This document shows positions 47,002 to 58,335 of a DNA stretch of 64,000 nucleotides, piece after piece. The notes below the pieces were generated by a model that was not told the DNA's origin, did not search any database, and was given only the letters and a program-made list of their open reading frames with translations. Numbering within the stretch: the first letter of the stretch is position 1; each line of letters opens with the position of its first letter. The DNA is from Geranomyces variabilis (lineage: Eukaryota; Chytridiomycota; Chytridiomycetes; Spizellomycetales; Powellomycetaceae): the NCBI GenBank assembly GCA_027603065.1, contig JADGJP010000016.1:422652-486651 (forward strand), in the 5' to 3' direction. Both the position numbers and the translations under genes were made by a program.

Positions 47002-48589
47002 ATGCACCGACATCGTGGTGTTTCCTCCCTTCAGCGCGCGGTTACAACAGCCGCAAGAGCACGAAAAATGGCATTGCTGTTCCCGGGACAGGGCGCGCAG
47101 GTAAATCATGTCATTAAGTGGGGTGGGCGGTGTTGCAACTTCGTTGGAAGGAGAGAGCGCGGCGTGTTGGAAAATGCCTTGAACGCTGAACCCTCTCGTC
47201 ACTCTCATTTAGCATGTAGGTACATAAAGCGGAATATGAGAGTGGAACGCGTACCTTGAGCGTAGCGCCGGAGGCGGCATAAACTCACGGTGGCCCCGGC
47301 GCGGTATTGTTCACCAGGAATGGGCTCGGACATTTACGAAAAGTACCAGTCGGCACGAGATGTGATTGACGAGGCCGATGAGGCCGTTGGCGGACGACTG
47401 AAGAAGCTCATGTTTGAGGGTCCGCAGGTGCGAGTAAGACCTTATCGCCTGTGTGCAAACTTGATAGAGCTGACATGAACTCTTGAACCCGGCAGCAATT
47501 GCTGACCTCGACCGAAAACGCACAACCGGCCATCCTCGCTCATTCGCTTGCGCTGCTGAACGTGCTTGAGAAAGAGTACAATTTCGACACGCGCACATGT
47601 ACATACGCAGCCGGTCACTCGCTGGGCGAGTACTCTGCGCTGGTTGCGACGCGGTCGCTGTCGCTGGTTGACGCGATCCGGCTCGTAAGGCTACGCGGCA
47701 AGCTCATGAATGAGAGCATTGAGGACAGAAAGACGACCATGAAGGCGCTGATTATCAGTGGCGAGCATTTGGAAGACATTGAGGCAGTCATGTCAAAGAT
47801 CCAACGGTCGTTGCCTGAGGGAGAAGTGGCGGAGATTGCCAACATCAACAGGTTCGTGGCTCTCGATGTGCGCATCAGAGGGTGCGATACCATTGGTATC
47901 AACTCTAAACTCTACTCTTCCCATAACTGTGCATAGCCGATCGCAGGTGGTGATAAGCGGGACTGTGCAAGGTGTCGATTATGCGTGCTCCATAATTCAG
48001 ACGCGAGGCTACGCCGGCCGTGCGCTGAGTTTGCCCGTCTCGGCGCCGTTTCACTGCAGCCTCATGGCGCCCGCTGCCGTGCAGATGAAGCCCGCTCTTG
48101 ACTCGGCAAAGTTTGCCGAACCAAACATCGAGGTCATCTCCAACGTCACAGGCCGGCCAGTGAGTATCTGCTCGTGAAGCGAATGCAATCAGCAAAAGCG
48201 CCCGCGATTTGTCGCCTTCGTCTCTTTTGCTTATCTGCCTCTCCTTACAGTTTGCATCCGCGGCCGAGATCCCAACGTTGCTGCACGAGCAAATTACAAA
48301 AACCGTGCAATGGCAACGCAGCACACGGTTCGCCAAGGATGACGATGTGCATGACTGGGTAGTTGTGGGTCCCTCGAAGGTTTTGGCCAATTTGCTGCGA
48401 AAGGAATACCCGTCCGACGCAATCAAGTAAGGCAGAGGAGCGAGTCAAACGGACAAAAGGCCCTGGACAGCATGAATCTGACCATCCTGAAATTTCTGTT
48501 TGTGCAGAGCAATCGCGACCGTGGACGATGTGATCCAGCACGGGCCGGAATTGGCGTGCAAGTGGCCGCTGCCGTCGGGCAAACGCTGA
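47002..48589 (+). CDS. MCT1: Mitochondrial malonyl-CoA:ACP transacylase (FabD-like)
   Basis: Seven exons, join(47002..47100,47213..47219,47318..47427,47496..47851,47937..48159,48251..48426,48508..48589), 350 aa. The N-terminus (MHRHRGVSSLQRAVTTAARA) is presequence-like. Then MALLFPGQGAQ|HV|GMGSD, where exon 2 is just 7 nt (CATGTAG) and restores the universal GQGxQxxGM motif. The nucleophile elbow is AAGHSLGEYSAL (GHSxGE), followed by RLRGKLM (conserved Arg) and SAPFHCSLM with the catalytic His. Type II mitochondrial fatty acid synthesis uses this enzyme to load malonyl groups on ACP, feeding lipoic acid synthesis. No fused FAS I modules are present. Confidence 0.94.
47213..47219 (+). other. 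7-nt coding microexon of MCT1
   Basis: CATCATTTAG-type acceptor (CATTTAG) then CATGTAG then donor GTACAT. Skipping it would shift the frame and break the GQGAQxxGMG oxyanion-loop motif. Confidence 0.85.
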
Positions 48590-48838
48590 AAATGATGACT
48601 GAGATGATTCTCACGTAGCTCCGCTTCCATCTGCACATCATTGTTTTTGGATCCTCTTCCTCCCGCATTTCTTTCCACGCTTCGTGCGCTTTTCTATCAT
48701 TTCTTCCGGTATATAATCAAAAAATTTTAGTTGCCTATGGGGGCAGCGCAATCGATATGCTCCGCTATGTACAACACCATAAATATAAGTAACATGCGAG
48801 CTTCTCACGTCACTCGACGTTCCGCTGGCCACAAGGTA

Positions 48839-49522
48839 TTAGAGACCCGAATTCGCGGCCGTGCAATCAAAAGAGTATATTACCTTGTCACCATCGTAGT
48901 CCTGATTCCCTGCAAGCTCCACCGTCAGCCCAGAGATATCCAGATCATGCCAGTGGTCGTCAGGAGCACGTCTGCGGTCCGTAGCCGGCCCGCTGTCGGC
49001 GTCATCAGTCTGCGGTCGGTGTTTCTCAGGAACGTCGATTTCTGTTTGCGGCGGAAATTCATCTCTACGTGAGAAGGACATGCTTCGGTGAAACGGTGCA
49101 CCAACCTGGCCGCACCTTCACACGGCAGTTCGAGGAGAGCCCAGTCGGGGTCTGCAGCGACAAGGTCAACGATCGCAGGGTTTGTCGCGTGCAGGCTAAA
49201 GTCAAAGTCAGAATCAGACTTGTTCAAGGGCGCGGCGAAAGACCCCATGACCGGGCCATCGGCGTTTAAGCTGAGTCGAACGTGGCTTCCGCGCCGGTGG
49301 CCGTGTTGGCTGTGAGCTCCAGGCGTCGGGGAGATGGATCGCGCAGGCATGTTGGCCGTGCCGGGGAAACGTTGGGTGGGGTTTTTTGCGCGAGGGCTGT
49401 CGATATTCCTTCCATCGCGGTACAGAAACACTATTCTCTTGAAGCTTGCGTTGCATGCGCCTTAGAAATCCCCGCACGGAAAGAAACGATGATAAACGCC
49501 TCGGATTGCGAGCAGGATGCAT
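48839..49522 (-). CDS. Uncharacterised gene, exon structure unresolved
   Basis: Two minus-strand stretches look coding: one around 49431-49150 (SFKRIVFLYRDGRNIDSP ... NKSDSDFDFSLHATNPAIVD ... DPDWALLELP) and one around 49045-48880 (DEFPPQTEIDVPEKHRPQTD ... DDHWHDLDISGLTVELAG). They are in different frames and could be joined by a 59-nt intron with donor GTGTGA and acceptor CACGTAG near 49120-49060. Start may be ATG 49350 or a 5' exon near 49522. The protein is acidic and hydrophilic, without TM segments. No family recognised; lies between the convergent MCT1 3' end and the BAR-SH3 gene. Confidence 0.35.
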
Positions 49523-49603
49523 GATTGATATTGTGTTTTTACGAACTTGGCATTACTTATTTCAGCTATACATAAAGCAGGGATTTATGCTTACTTTTGC
49601 ATT

Positions 49604-52170
49604 TCAATGTTTGTGAAAGCAATTGCTACACTGATCTCGCCGGAAAGCATTTGCCGTAAATTCGGCGCACCCGCATGTGCTGCACACCGCCGCTGCGGTT
49701 GGTGCTGCAGCCGCCGGCGCCACGCTTGTCTTTCTACTTGCAGGCGACGCCGGGGTCACCGGTGCGCCTCCCGCTCCTCCTCCACCTCCAGCGCTAAGAT
49801 AATTACTCGACGGCCTCCGCTCGCCAAGCTGCGTCGCGGGTATGGGCGCATTGGTTGGGACAAATGACATGCGCGAAATATGCGAAAATGGCCGGTCTTG
49901 TGGTCGCTGTTGGCTGATGGACGTTGGAGAAAAGTTGATGTCGGAATGTGGCCGCGCCGGAATGTGCTCATCTTCGTCGTGTGGCGCGTTTGCGCCATTG
50001 GCGTCGTCGTGGTACTCGTCGTGGTATTCCGGTTCAGCTGTCAAGTCAGGCGCAACGATTGTGAGGTCTGCCCGCGCCGGAAACGGCGGCGGCTCTGCAT
50101 TCGCAGGCCTAGCAAACACAATCAGAGAGGCTCTTGTCAGCTGCTCACGCCTCCCAAGAACGTGACGATGCCCTAATGGCACGGCGTTACTTACTCGACG
50201 TAGTTGCTCGGGAACATGCCTATTCGCCCTGTGCCCAGAATCCCGCCCTCCCACCACCCGTCGTCAATCTCGCAAATCACGTTGACGATTTCGCCTTTCC
50301 GCACTGGAAAAGTGGGACGTTTAGCTAAGGCGCCTGCGCGCAAAACCTTCCGATGCCAACATTTGCTTGTAACACTCACATGTCAACTCTTCCGGACCCT
50401 CGGCATCGAAATCAAACACAACCTTCACATGTCTCGCTTTCGATGCGGGCGACGGGTTCAGCATGCTGCTAGCTGGCATCATGGGAGCTTTACAGCATAA
50501 CATTAGTAAGAGACAAAATAGCGAACAATCCGGCCAAGGCTACAGGGATAAGACCCAGCAAATTTTACAAGGAGCACTCTCACCAGAATGAAGACGATGA
50601 GGCGCCGGAGGGGGCACATAGGAGCCGTTTGGACCAGCCATCGGGAAGACCATGGAGCCTGAACTGGACGCATATGACAACTTACGATCAACGCCTGTTG
50701 GTCGCTGTTGCTGCTGCTGTTGCGCTTGGAGACTGATGCTGTCGATGCTTCCGTTCCGCGAAGGTACGTTTTCCATGCTGTTTCGGACAACGGACGGCAT
50801 GCGGCGTCGGATTGTGTGGTTTCGCGGAATCCTGCAAACAAAAAGCACGAGCGACACATCAAACTCTTTGCCCTCCGACGACCAGCAACGAGTCCACTAA
50901 CTACATACTCAGCAAGGGCTTTCTGGAGTGTGGTTATCGTCTCGAGACTCTTCCTGTGGTACTCTGCCTCGGCGTCCATAAACCGCAGCAGATCTTCTAA
51001 CTGTTCGTCCTCATTTGAGTTCAGCTCAATCATCTTTGCCGTGGTATCAGACAAGCTTTCTTCATATTTGGCTTGTGCGACGCGTGTTTCCTCTTCCAGC
51101 TCTGGCTTTTCTTTGCGGCTTTTGTGCACTTTGTTGAGCTTGGCGTCAAAATCAAGCCGCCGTCGTTCCAACTTTGCTTTGTGATTCTAGACAGACACAA
51201 GCGACGAGAATAAGAAAACATCGGTGTCTGGGCTCAAGAATCGCGCGTCGGATTTGCGGGCACTCACTGCATATTCCTTCATGCCCGCCACAATTCCCTC
51301 GAGGTTACTGACATACGAGTCTTTCACGCCGGCAATCTGTTGCGAATAATACGAAGCGTGAGAAAACAGTGGAACTGGAATCCTAATCAGCGTCGCGAAA
51401 CATACGTATTCAATTTGGTAATTGGCGATTTTTTCATGAGATTCTCCGAACTTGACCAAGGCTTTCCCTGAAGAAACAGCACATGTTTTAGGCCTTTCGC
51501 TATGAGCTTCTCGTCCATGTGCTCAGCACAGATCTCATACCGTAGAGAGAATCCTCGTGCAGCATAGTGCCAAAATGAATCATGGACTCTGCCATAATCT
51601 CTAGCGGAAGCTTCCTTGCTTTGTCTGTGACAGCCTCCTTTCGCTTGCCTTTCCCCATCAAATAGCATCGAGAAGAAGATGCTTAGCGAATTGGATCCCC
51701 AACCCCTAACAGCGACTGGCACTAAGGTGTAGGCGCTTGTTGCGGAAACTCACCCATCGCCTTGAGGTATATGGATAGCGCCTCATGAACTTGCTCCGTA
51801 AACTCCCTCCGAATCTCAGTCTCCAGTTCTAGACGCTTGAATTCCTCGCTTGTCTCTTTAATCGTCGCGAAACAGAAGAGTTTTAGCGCTCGGTCCAACC
51901 ATGTAGCCTGGCAGTGCACGAGAGTGCTTGCCACCCACCTGTCTTTTGCGAGTTGCCCATCTTCTCGCCTTAAAGAAGTGCAGAAAGTCAGCGAACAGTT
52001 GACGCTCTGTGAGAACGACCTCGCCGAACGATGAGAGATCTGCAGTATACCTGTCCACTTTTTGGAAGGAAGCAACAGTGTCAGAGGAATGTAACCCATG
52101 CTTTTGACGTGACTAACGGTCGTCTGCGCACCTGACGGAACTGGCCGAGCTTCTTGCCGATGGAGGCCAT
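49604..52170 (-). CDS. Endophilin-like BAR-SH3 protein with C-terminal Cys/His cluster
   Basis: Twelve exons, complement(join(49604..50108,50195..50303,50380..50487,50584..50831,50909..51186,51268..51336,51406..51467,51541..51648,51754..51855,51939..51968,52051..52057,52132..52170)), 554 aa. The BAR domain starts MASIGKKLGQFRQWTGEKM and continues SEEFKRLELETE, KLPLEIMAESMIHFGT, ALVKFGESHEKIANYQIEY and KLERRRLDFDAKLNKVHKSR. A Ser/Gln-rich linker leads to an SH3 domain (KVVFDFDAEGPEELTLRKGE, DDGWWEGG, GMFPSNYVE). The last 26 residues hold C-x2-C-x-C ... C-x2-C-F-H-x-H, a probable zinc site. BAR proteins bend membranes in endocytosis; SH3 recruits Pro-rich partners. Exon 2 is 7 nt (TGGACAG) and exon 10 start has a one-base counting uncertainty. 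Confidence 0.9.
52051..52057 (-). other. 7-nt coding microexon of the BAR-SH3 gene
   Basis: TGGACAG encodes W-T-G(partial) between acceptor CCAAAAAG and donor GTATAC. With the following 30-nt exon it completes the conserved QWTGEKMG start of the BAR domain. Confidence 0.85.
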
Positions 52171-52589
52171 TTTTGCGAGAGCCGGCGGAGAGCGAGGAGC
52201 AGAAGGAAACGAGATCTACACAGGCGGTATATATACAGAGAAAGCCGGGGAATGCTGAGCGAGGCTGACGGCGAAGGCGGACCGACAAGGAAGAGCGAAC
52301 GGCGGCCAACACGTCACGGTCACCTGAACCAAATTTCTGTCTGCTTTTCCGACGCCAGCCTGCGCAATGTCATCGTAGGATTCGTAGCCCCCCACAGTGC
52401 CCATCTGCGTCCTGCCAACCAGCTGCTTCCCTGCCATTATCTCTCTTTCTTTTTCTCGCTCTTCGTATCACGGCTCATGTACAAAGCCCGTGTGAACTTG
52501 GCCCTCAGAGCTTCGCGCGACACCGACGACCTCGGAAAGGACCAAACCCACTTTCTCACTCGCGCCGTCGCCGCCCGCTAGACTACTAG
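52171..52589. other. Divergent promoter between BAR-SH3 and permease genes
   Basis: 419 bp with a palindromic TATA (GTATATATAC) at 52228-52237 nearer the BAR-SH3 start. An open frame on + at 52250-52580 is not in frame with the permease and has no support. Confidence 0.4.
52228..52237 (-). promoter_or_regulatory. TATA box of BAR-SH3 gene
   Basis: GTATATATAC about 58-67 nt upstream of the ATG at 52170; the palindrome could in principle serve either direction. Confidence 0.5.
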
Positions 52590-55438
52590 ATGGACTCGTA
52601 CCACGACGTCGAGGCCGGAACTACCGCCGATCCTCTCGTCGTGTCTCTCAATCTCACCAACGTTGAAGGACGGAATGGCGGGGAGTCAGATGATGATGAC
52701 TCGTCGCCCTCGCGGCGACCGAGCATTCAGGACCTCGAAGACCTTCCAACACTTCTCAATAGCTGCCGAAATCCTCCTGGCCCATCGCAGCACGTCGATC
52801 TGGGCACCGCCGCTTCGTTTCCACTCTCGTCGTTACGCTGTGCCACAACTGTGAAAGTCAAAAGCGCCGCGTATGGACAACCCGCGCGCATCCCACACCT
52901 GGGAAGAGATTGGGAGTTCGCGGGGTGGGGCACGACAATTACCACGGACTTGCCCGAAGAAGTGGTCGAGCAGCACGGAAAGATTGAGAAACACGTGCAA
53001 ATTGGACAGATCAGGGCCACGTCCATAGGTGAATTGCAAAATGCCCTTGCGCAGAAAAGGCGGGGAATCTGTAATTTCTGATGGCATTCTTCAATTGCAT
53101 ACACGCATTGTTATCAAAGTCGGTATTGCTGTGACGGGCGGCGTGTTGTATACCGTCGGTCCTACAATTGTCGTCGGTAAGTTAACCCCTCCGATTTATG
53201 CACGCCTGATTCCTCTCTCTGACCGTTCGACAGCCGGCCAATACGCGCCGATCTCCCTCCTTCTTGTTTGCGTCGTGGTGTTTATTTACCGCTACATATT
53301 TGCAGAGCTCGGCGCTGTCCCGCTCAACGGTGGCGTCTACAGCCTTCTCCTCGTTGGATCCACAAAACTCGTCGCCGCTGCAGCCGCCGTCTGCTTGATT
53401 CTCGACCTTGGCGCCGCGGCCGTGGTTAGCGCCGCGACCGCCAGCAACTACGCAAACGGCCAGTGGGTGATTGGCAACGTGTACGTACTGACAATGGCCG
53501 TGCTCGTGGCATTCGCGCTACTCGCTTTGGCTGGCGTCAAAGACTCTGCAAATGTGAGCTTGGTGATATTGTAAGTCTCCTCTACCCTGCTATTGGATTC
53601 AACAGAGTCCCGCACACGAGCCAATGAAACCGATTCTACCGTTTTCCTCAGCTGGATTCACCTGGCGACGATGATCGCGTTAATGATTGCCAGCATTGTT
53701 CACTGGATTCGGCACGGTTCGGATGTCCTCATTTCCAACTGGAATGCCCCGTCGCCGACCGGCAACGCACCTCTCGATATATTTAATGGTTTCTGTTTGG
53801 GGATGCTGTAAGTGCGCAAGGACAAGCGACGTTTCATTAGTACCGCAAACTAAGCTCGGGTCTTCCTTGTCAATCAGCGGGTTCACCGGCATGGAGCAAT
53901 GTCGTAAGTTCTTTACTTTCCCATCTTTCACGGAGAAGTCATTGACTCATGTCCAATTTGCTATCAGCCAATTACATAGAAGAGCAAAAACCGGGCATAT
54001 ACACCAAAGTCATGCGAAATATATCATACCGTACGTAGATTGGCGGTTCTCTCTTCTCGCTTTTGAACTTGCAGTTTTCTGACAGAAATAGTTAGTGGTT
54101 CTGAGCATAACGCCGGTCGTTACGTTTCTCACACTTGCCGTTTTGCCGCGAGTCGAGATTGACGCCAATGTCAACTTTATCCTGTCGTACCTTGGCAGAA
54201 CGGTTGCCGGCAAGCCGTTAGAGTTAATCGGGTCCATTAACGCTTGCATCGTTCTATGCGGCGGCGTGTTATGCGCTTTTGTTGGAATAGGTACGAGGGA
54301 ACATAAACCGACTTGGCCACATCCGGTACTGATTCGAATCTGCCTGTTTTTCTCTGCTCGTCCAGTGGGATTAATGGAACACATGGCCCGCGACCACCTT
54401 CTTCCTCGCTTCCTGCTCCAAAGCAACCGCTGGACCCGCTCCTACCACTATATCATATTCACCTTTCTCCTCATCTGCATCCTCCTCGTCGTCGTCACAA
54501 ACGGCGACATTATCCTCCTCTCGCTCCTGTTCGCGATTGCCTTTCTCGCCGTGCTCGCGCTCTTCGCCATCGCCAACCTGCTGCTGAAATACAAACGCGG
54601 CCGGTTGCAACGGCCCGTGTATGCAGCGTGGTACGCGGTGGTGCTGGCGCTTGGAGGCGTACTGGCTGCGATTGTGGGCAATGCGGTCGCGAGTCCGCAG
54701 ATGATTGTGATTTTTGTGATTTTCTTTGGAGTGTTGTTTGGCGCGATGACGGCACTGGTTTGCGAGGTTAAAATTTTGAGGCTGATGGTGTTTGCGGCGG
54801 CGCACCAGCCGGCGATGGGGAGGGTGACGGAATGGCTGATGAAGAGGCTTAAGGTTGCGCGATCTCGCCCTGTGTAAGTGGCTACCTAAGTGCCTTGGTT
54901 CCGCGACGTCTACTCAATTTGATACCGCTCTTCTCCTTTTAGCGCGTTCTTCACCAACCATGACGAGATTCACGTTCTCAACAAGGCCGCGCTGTACGTT
55001 ATCAGCAATGAACCGACCATGCACTTGCAGATTGTGCATTTCTATGAAGAAGTTGAGCGCATCCCGTCGAACCTGCAGCTCAGCAGAGCGGTGCTAGATC
55101 ACGCGTATCCGAAGCTCACGATTGACCTGGTAAAGACAAAAGAAAGAGAGATCGCCTCATTTGCTAGATAATAGACTGAATGGTTTTTTTTTTTTTTTTT
55201 GCAGATCCTGGTCAAGGGCAAGTTTTCGTCATCGGCAGTGGCGTGTATGGCCAAAGCGCTGGGTATCTCCCGGGTAAGAGTTGTAGCGAGATCCGCGTGC
55301 ACTGTTGGCTCAAATTCGCTTCACACGTTGATGGTTGTAGTTTATTTTTTTTTCCGGTAGAACCAATGCTACATCACATGTCCCGGGCGTGGAAGTGCGA
55401 TTGGCGATTTTGGCGGTGCGCGGATCATCATGTTGTAG
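52590..55438 (+). CDS. APC-superfamily amino acid permease with long N-terminal tail
   Basis: Eleven exons, join(52590..53028,53120..53176,53234..53570,53652..53807,53878..53903,53968..54030,54096..54290,54366..54873,54943..55129,55205..55273,55361..55438), 704 aa. The first ~150 residues are acidic and Ser-rich, presumably cytosolic. The transmembrane part contains VGIAVTGGVLYTVGPTIVV, FAELGAVPLNGGVYSLLLVG (APC TM3-like G-x-Y), GFCLGMLGFTGMEQ (TM6 G-F-x-G-x-E) and about 11-12 helices. GMEQ supports an amino-acid substrate. A C-terminal cytosolic domain of ~170 residues (DEIHVLNKAALYVISNEPTM ...) is conserved-looking but unknown to me. Several exons are tiny (26, 57, 63, 69 nt). Confidence 0.87.
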
Positions 55439-55893
55439 CCCAGGTCTGCCATCAAGACTATCCGTTGACCCGGGTTGCATCTACATATCCGAGGACGGCC
55501 GGCTTTTCCAAACAGAGCCGTTGCTAACTCAGCCTGAGAGTTATGAGGGAATGAGGAAGAATAGGAGAGACGCAAACTGTGGTTCAAGCCAATAGCCCCA
55601 GAGAGTCTTTTAGATGTTTGTAATATATACCTTCTCTGACCGTCGAGCTGAGCGTGTATGAATATGGGCGTGTGCCGTTGTTGGCCACTATCCGTGAGAA
55701 AGACACAACAGCTCTGCACAAACCAAGTGCGGTTAAAAGGATCCCGTCGGATTGTGTAGCTGCATCTGAGCGCCAGCCTTGATATGTACATTGAAACAGG
55801 GACGTCCGGGCTACATGTACACGCCATGTTGCTAACATGGCCGACCATCTTCATGTCACTCTCTCTCTCTCTCTTTCTTTCTTGCTTTTTATT
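55439..55893. other. Convergent 3' flanks of permease and PCCB genes
   Basis: 455 nt with a CT-rich tract at 55858-55882; no exon supported on either strand. Confidence 0.45.
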
Positions 55894-58028
55894 TCACAGC
55901 GGGATATTCCCGTGCTTCTTTTTCGGATTCACCTGCTGTTTAAACTGCAGCACACGCAGGTCCTCAATTATCCGCGCGCGCGTCGACGACGGCGTGATAA
56001 TGTCGTCCAGAAACCCGCGCTCGGCTGCCGGAAACGGGTTGGCAAATTTGGATATGTCTGCGAGACAGCGTGGGGGGCAGACGGGTATGAGTATGGGGAT
56101 ACCGGTGGAATTCTGTGTTGTTATACGCGAACTTACATTCTTGTTCTGCTTGTGCTTTATTCAACGATTTTCGAAAGATAATCTCGACGGCGCCCTTTGC
56201 ACCCATCACCGCAATCTCGCCCGTCGGCCACGCGTAATTGCAGTCGCCCCGGAGGTGTTTTGAACTAAACGGGCAAAAAAAGGGGGGCAGGAAGTGGAAG
56301 TATCAGTCAGCCTTGGAAAAAAAAAAAGCAAAAGAGGTTTTCTGTCATCGCCTCCTGCTCCTCTCATGCAACCACACGCGCCTACCTCATCACATCATAC
56401 GCTCCACCATACGCTTTCCGCGTAATAACGGTGATCTTGGGCACAGTCGCCTCAGCATACGCATAAAGCAATTTCGCACCATGTCGAATAATGCCCTCAT
56501 GCTCCTGCGCGGTGCCCGGCATGAAGCCAGGCACATCCACCAGCGTAACAATCGGTATCCCAAACGCGTCGCAAAAGCGCACAAACCGTGCGGCTTTTAC
56601 CGACGAATTGATGTCGAGCACGCCCGAGGAGACGAGCGGTTGATTCGCAACCACGCCAATAGTGTGACCGTCCATCCGGGCGAGAGCGATCACAATGTTG
56701 GGCGCGAAATCGGGCGAGATTTCAAACATTTCGCGGTCGTCGACGATCCGCGTGATGACGTGTTTGATGTCGTAGGCGCGGGTCGAGTCTGTGGGTACAA
56801 TCACGTCGAGTGCCCGGTCGGCTCGTGTCGGTGGGTCTTGTGTCGTGCGGCGGGGAACGTCGTGGCGGTTGGAAAGTGGTAAAAAATCGATAAAGTCGCG
56901 CGCAGCCGCTAGTGCCGCCACATCGCTATCAAACGCGCGATGCGCAACGCCTGATTTCATCGTATGCACTGCCGCGCCGCCGAGCTCTTCCTGCGAGACG
57001 TCTTCATTCGTCATTGCCTTGACGACCTCTGGTCCCGTGACAAACAGATACGACGTGTCGCGGACCATGAATATCGCATCCGTCAATGCAGGCGAATACA
57101 CAGCGCCGCCCGCAGAAGGCCCCATGATGAGCGAAATTTGCGGCACGACGCCCGAGGCCATGACGTTGCGTTGGAATATCTCGGCGTAACCGGCAAGCGA
57201 CGCAACGCCTTCTTGGATTCGCGCCCCACCGGAATCGTTCAGACCGATTACTGGTGCGCCGACAAGGATGGCTTGGTCGAGGACTTTGCAGATTTTCTGT
57301 GCGTGTCGAGCGCCGAGGCTGCCGCCGTGCGCGGTAAAATCTTGACTGTAAACATACACGAGCCGACCGTTAATGGTCCCGCGGCCCGTCACAACTCCGT
57401 CTCCTGTGATCTGCGAAAAAGAAACATTTTAGCGAAACGAGATGCAACTCAACACTCAAGCCAAACACACACAAACACATACACGCCTTTTGAACACACA
57501 AACCCAAATATACCTTTTCCTTCTCCATTCCAAAATCCGTACACACATGCTCGGCAAACACATCATACTCGCGAAACGAGTTCGCATCCAGCAGCAAATC
57601 CAGACGCTCTCTCGCCGTAAGCTTGCCTTTTGCATGCTGCATCTGGAGCCGCTTGTCGCCGCCACCTGCCCTTGCCGCCCGCCGCTTTGCATCTATCCGT
57701 TGTACCATGTTCTAGCAAGCCGGGCGGCGAAAAGCGAGAAGGTTGTTTAGAGCGGTGTTATTATTGTTGGGGGACGGACAACCCGTGTAATAAGCACACA
57801 CACCGTGCTTGGAGTCAATGGCGGTTGTTGCTGTTGGTGCGGGCTATTGGCGGTGGCAGCAGCACTGGCCGTGGTGGTTGTTGCTGTCGTGGCGTGATGT
57901 CGCGCGCTGGTGACGGTGGTGACGCGGGGTGGTGCTGGACGCGGCGAGCGCAAGAGACAGCATTGAGGCCGTGCGGCTTTTGCCGACGAGACGACGGCGG
58001 CGGCAGCGGGTATTCGGCAGGCAGACAT
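55894..58028 (-). CDS. PCCB: Propionyl-CoA carboxylase beta subunit, mitochondrial
   Basis: Five exons, complement(join(55894..56057,56137..56264,56386..57410,57514..57711,57804..58028)), 579 aa. Exon 1 encodes a 75-residue Ala/Arg/Thr presequence. Then [150 protein letters not shown] and [20 protein letters not shown]: the carboxyltransferase domains of PCC beta, not MCC beta. It moves CO2 from biotin to propionyl-CoA in propionate catabolism via methylmalonyl-CoA. Most ascomycete yeasts instead use the methylcitrate cycle, so its presence supports an early-diverging lineage. Confidence 0.95.
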
Positions 58029-58335
58029 TGCTCGAGAAGTGTAACTAACGCTTAAAAGTGCGAAAGCCCGACAGCGAACGGCACCGGGTAGCAGCGAGGG
58101 AGACCGTCCCAAGCACTTGTGGCGCAGACCTTGCCAGGCCTGAGGTTTCTTCCCCCTTCGTCCCAACTTGCAATCTTCATCTTCAAGCGCCCTACTTCCT
58201 GTCTGCGAAACCTTTCGTCTCGCACTTTACTGAACGCCCTGCGACAGACTCACGAAAATGCGTCGCGGAGAAGTGGCGATGAGAAGCAAAAAGCTCGCCG
58301 GTTTAGCCTAACGCGTTTCGCGTGTTCTTTCTACA
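58029..58335. other. Divergent promoter between PCCB and the 58.3-kb gene
   Basis: 307 bp, no exon supported. Confidence 0.4.

Noticed and set aside
52252-52581. Plus-strand frame upstream of permease
   Set aside because: Out of frame with the permease and located in the divergent promoter region with a TATA box.
57442-58055. Plus-strand frames within PCCB
   Set aside because: Antisense and intronic to a well-supported PCCB gene.
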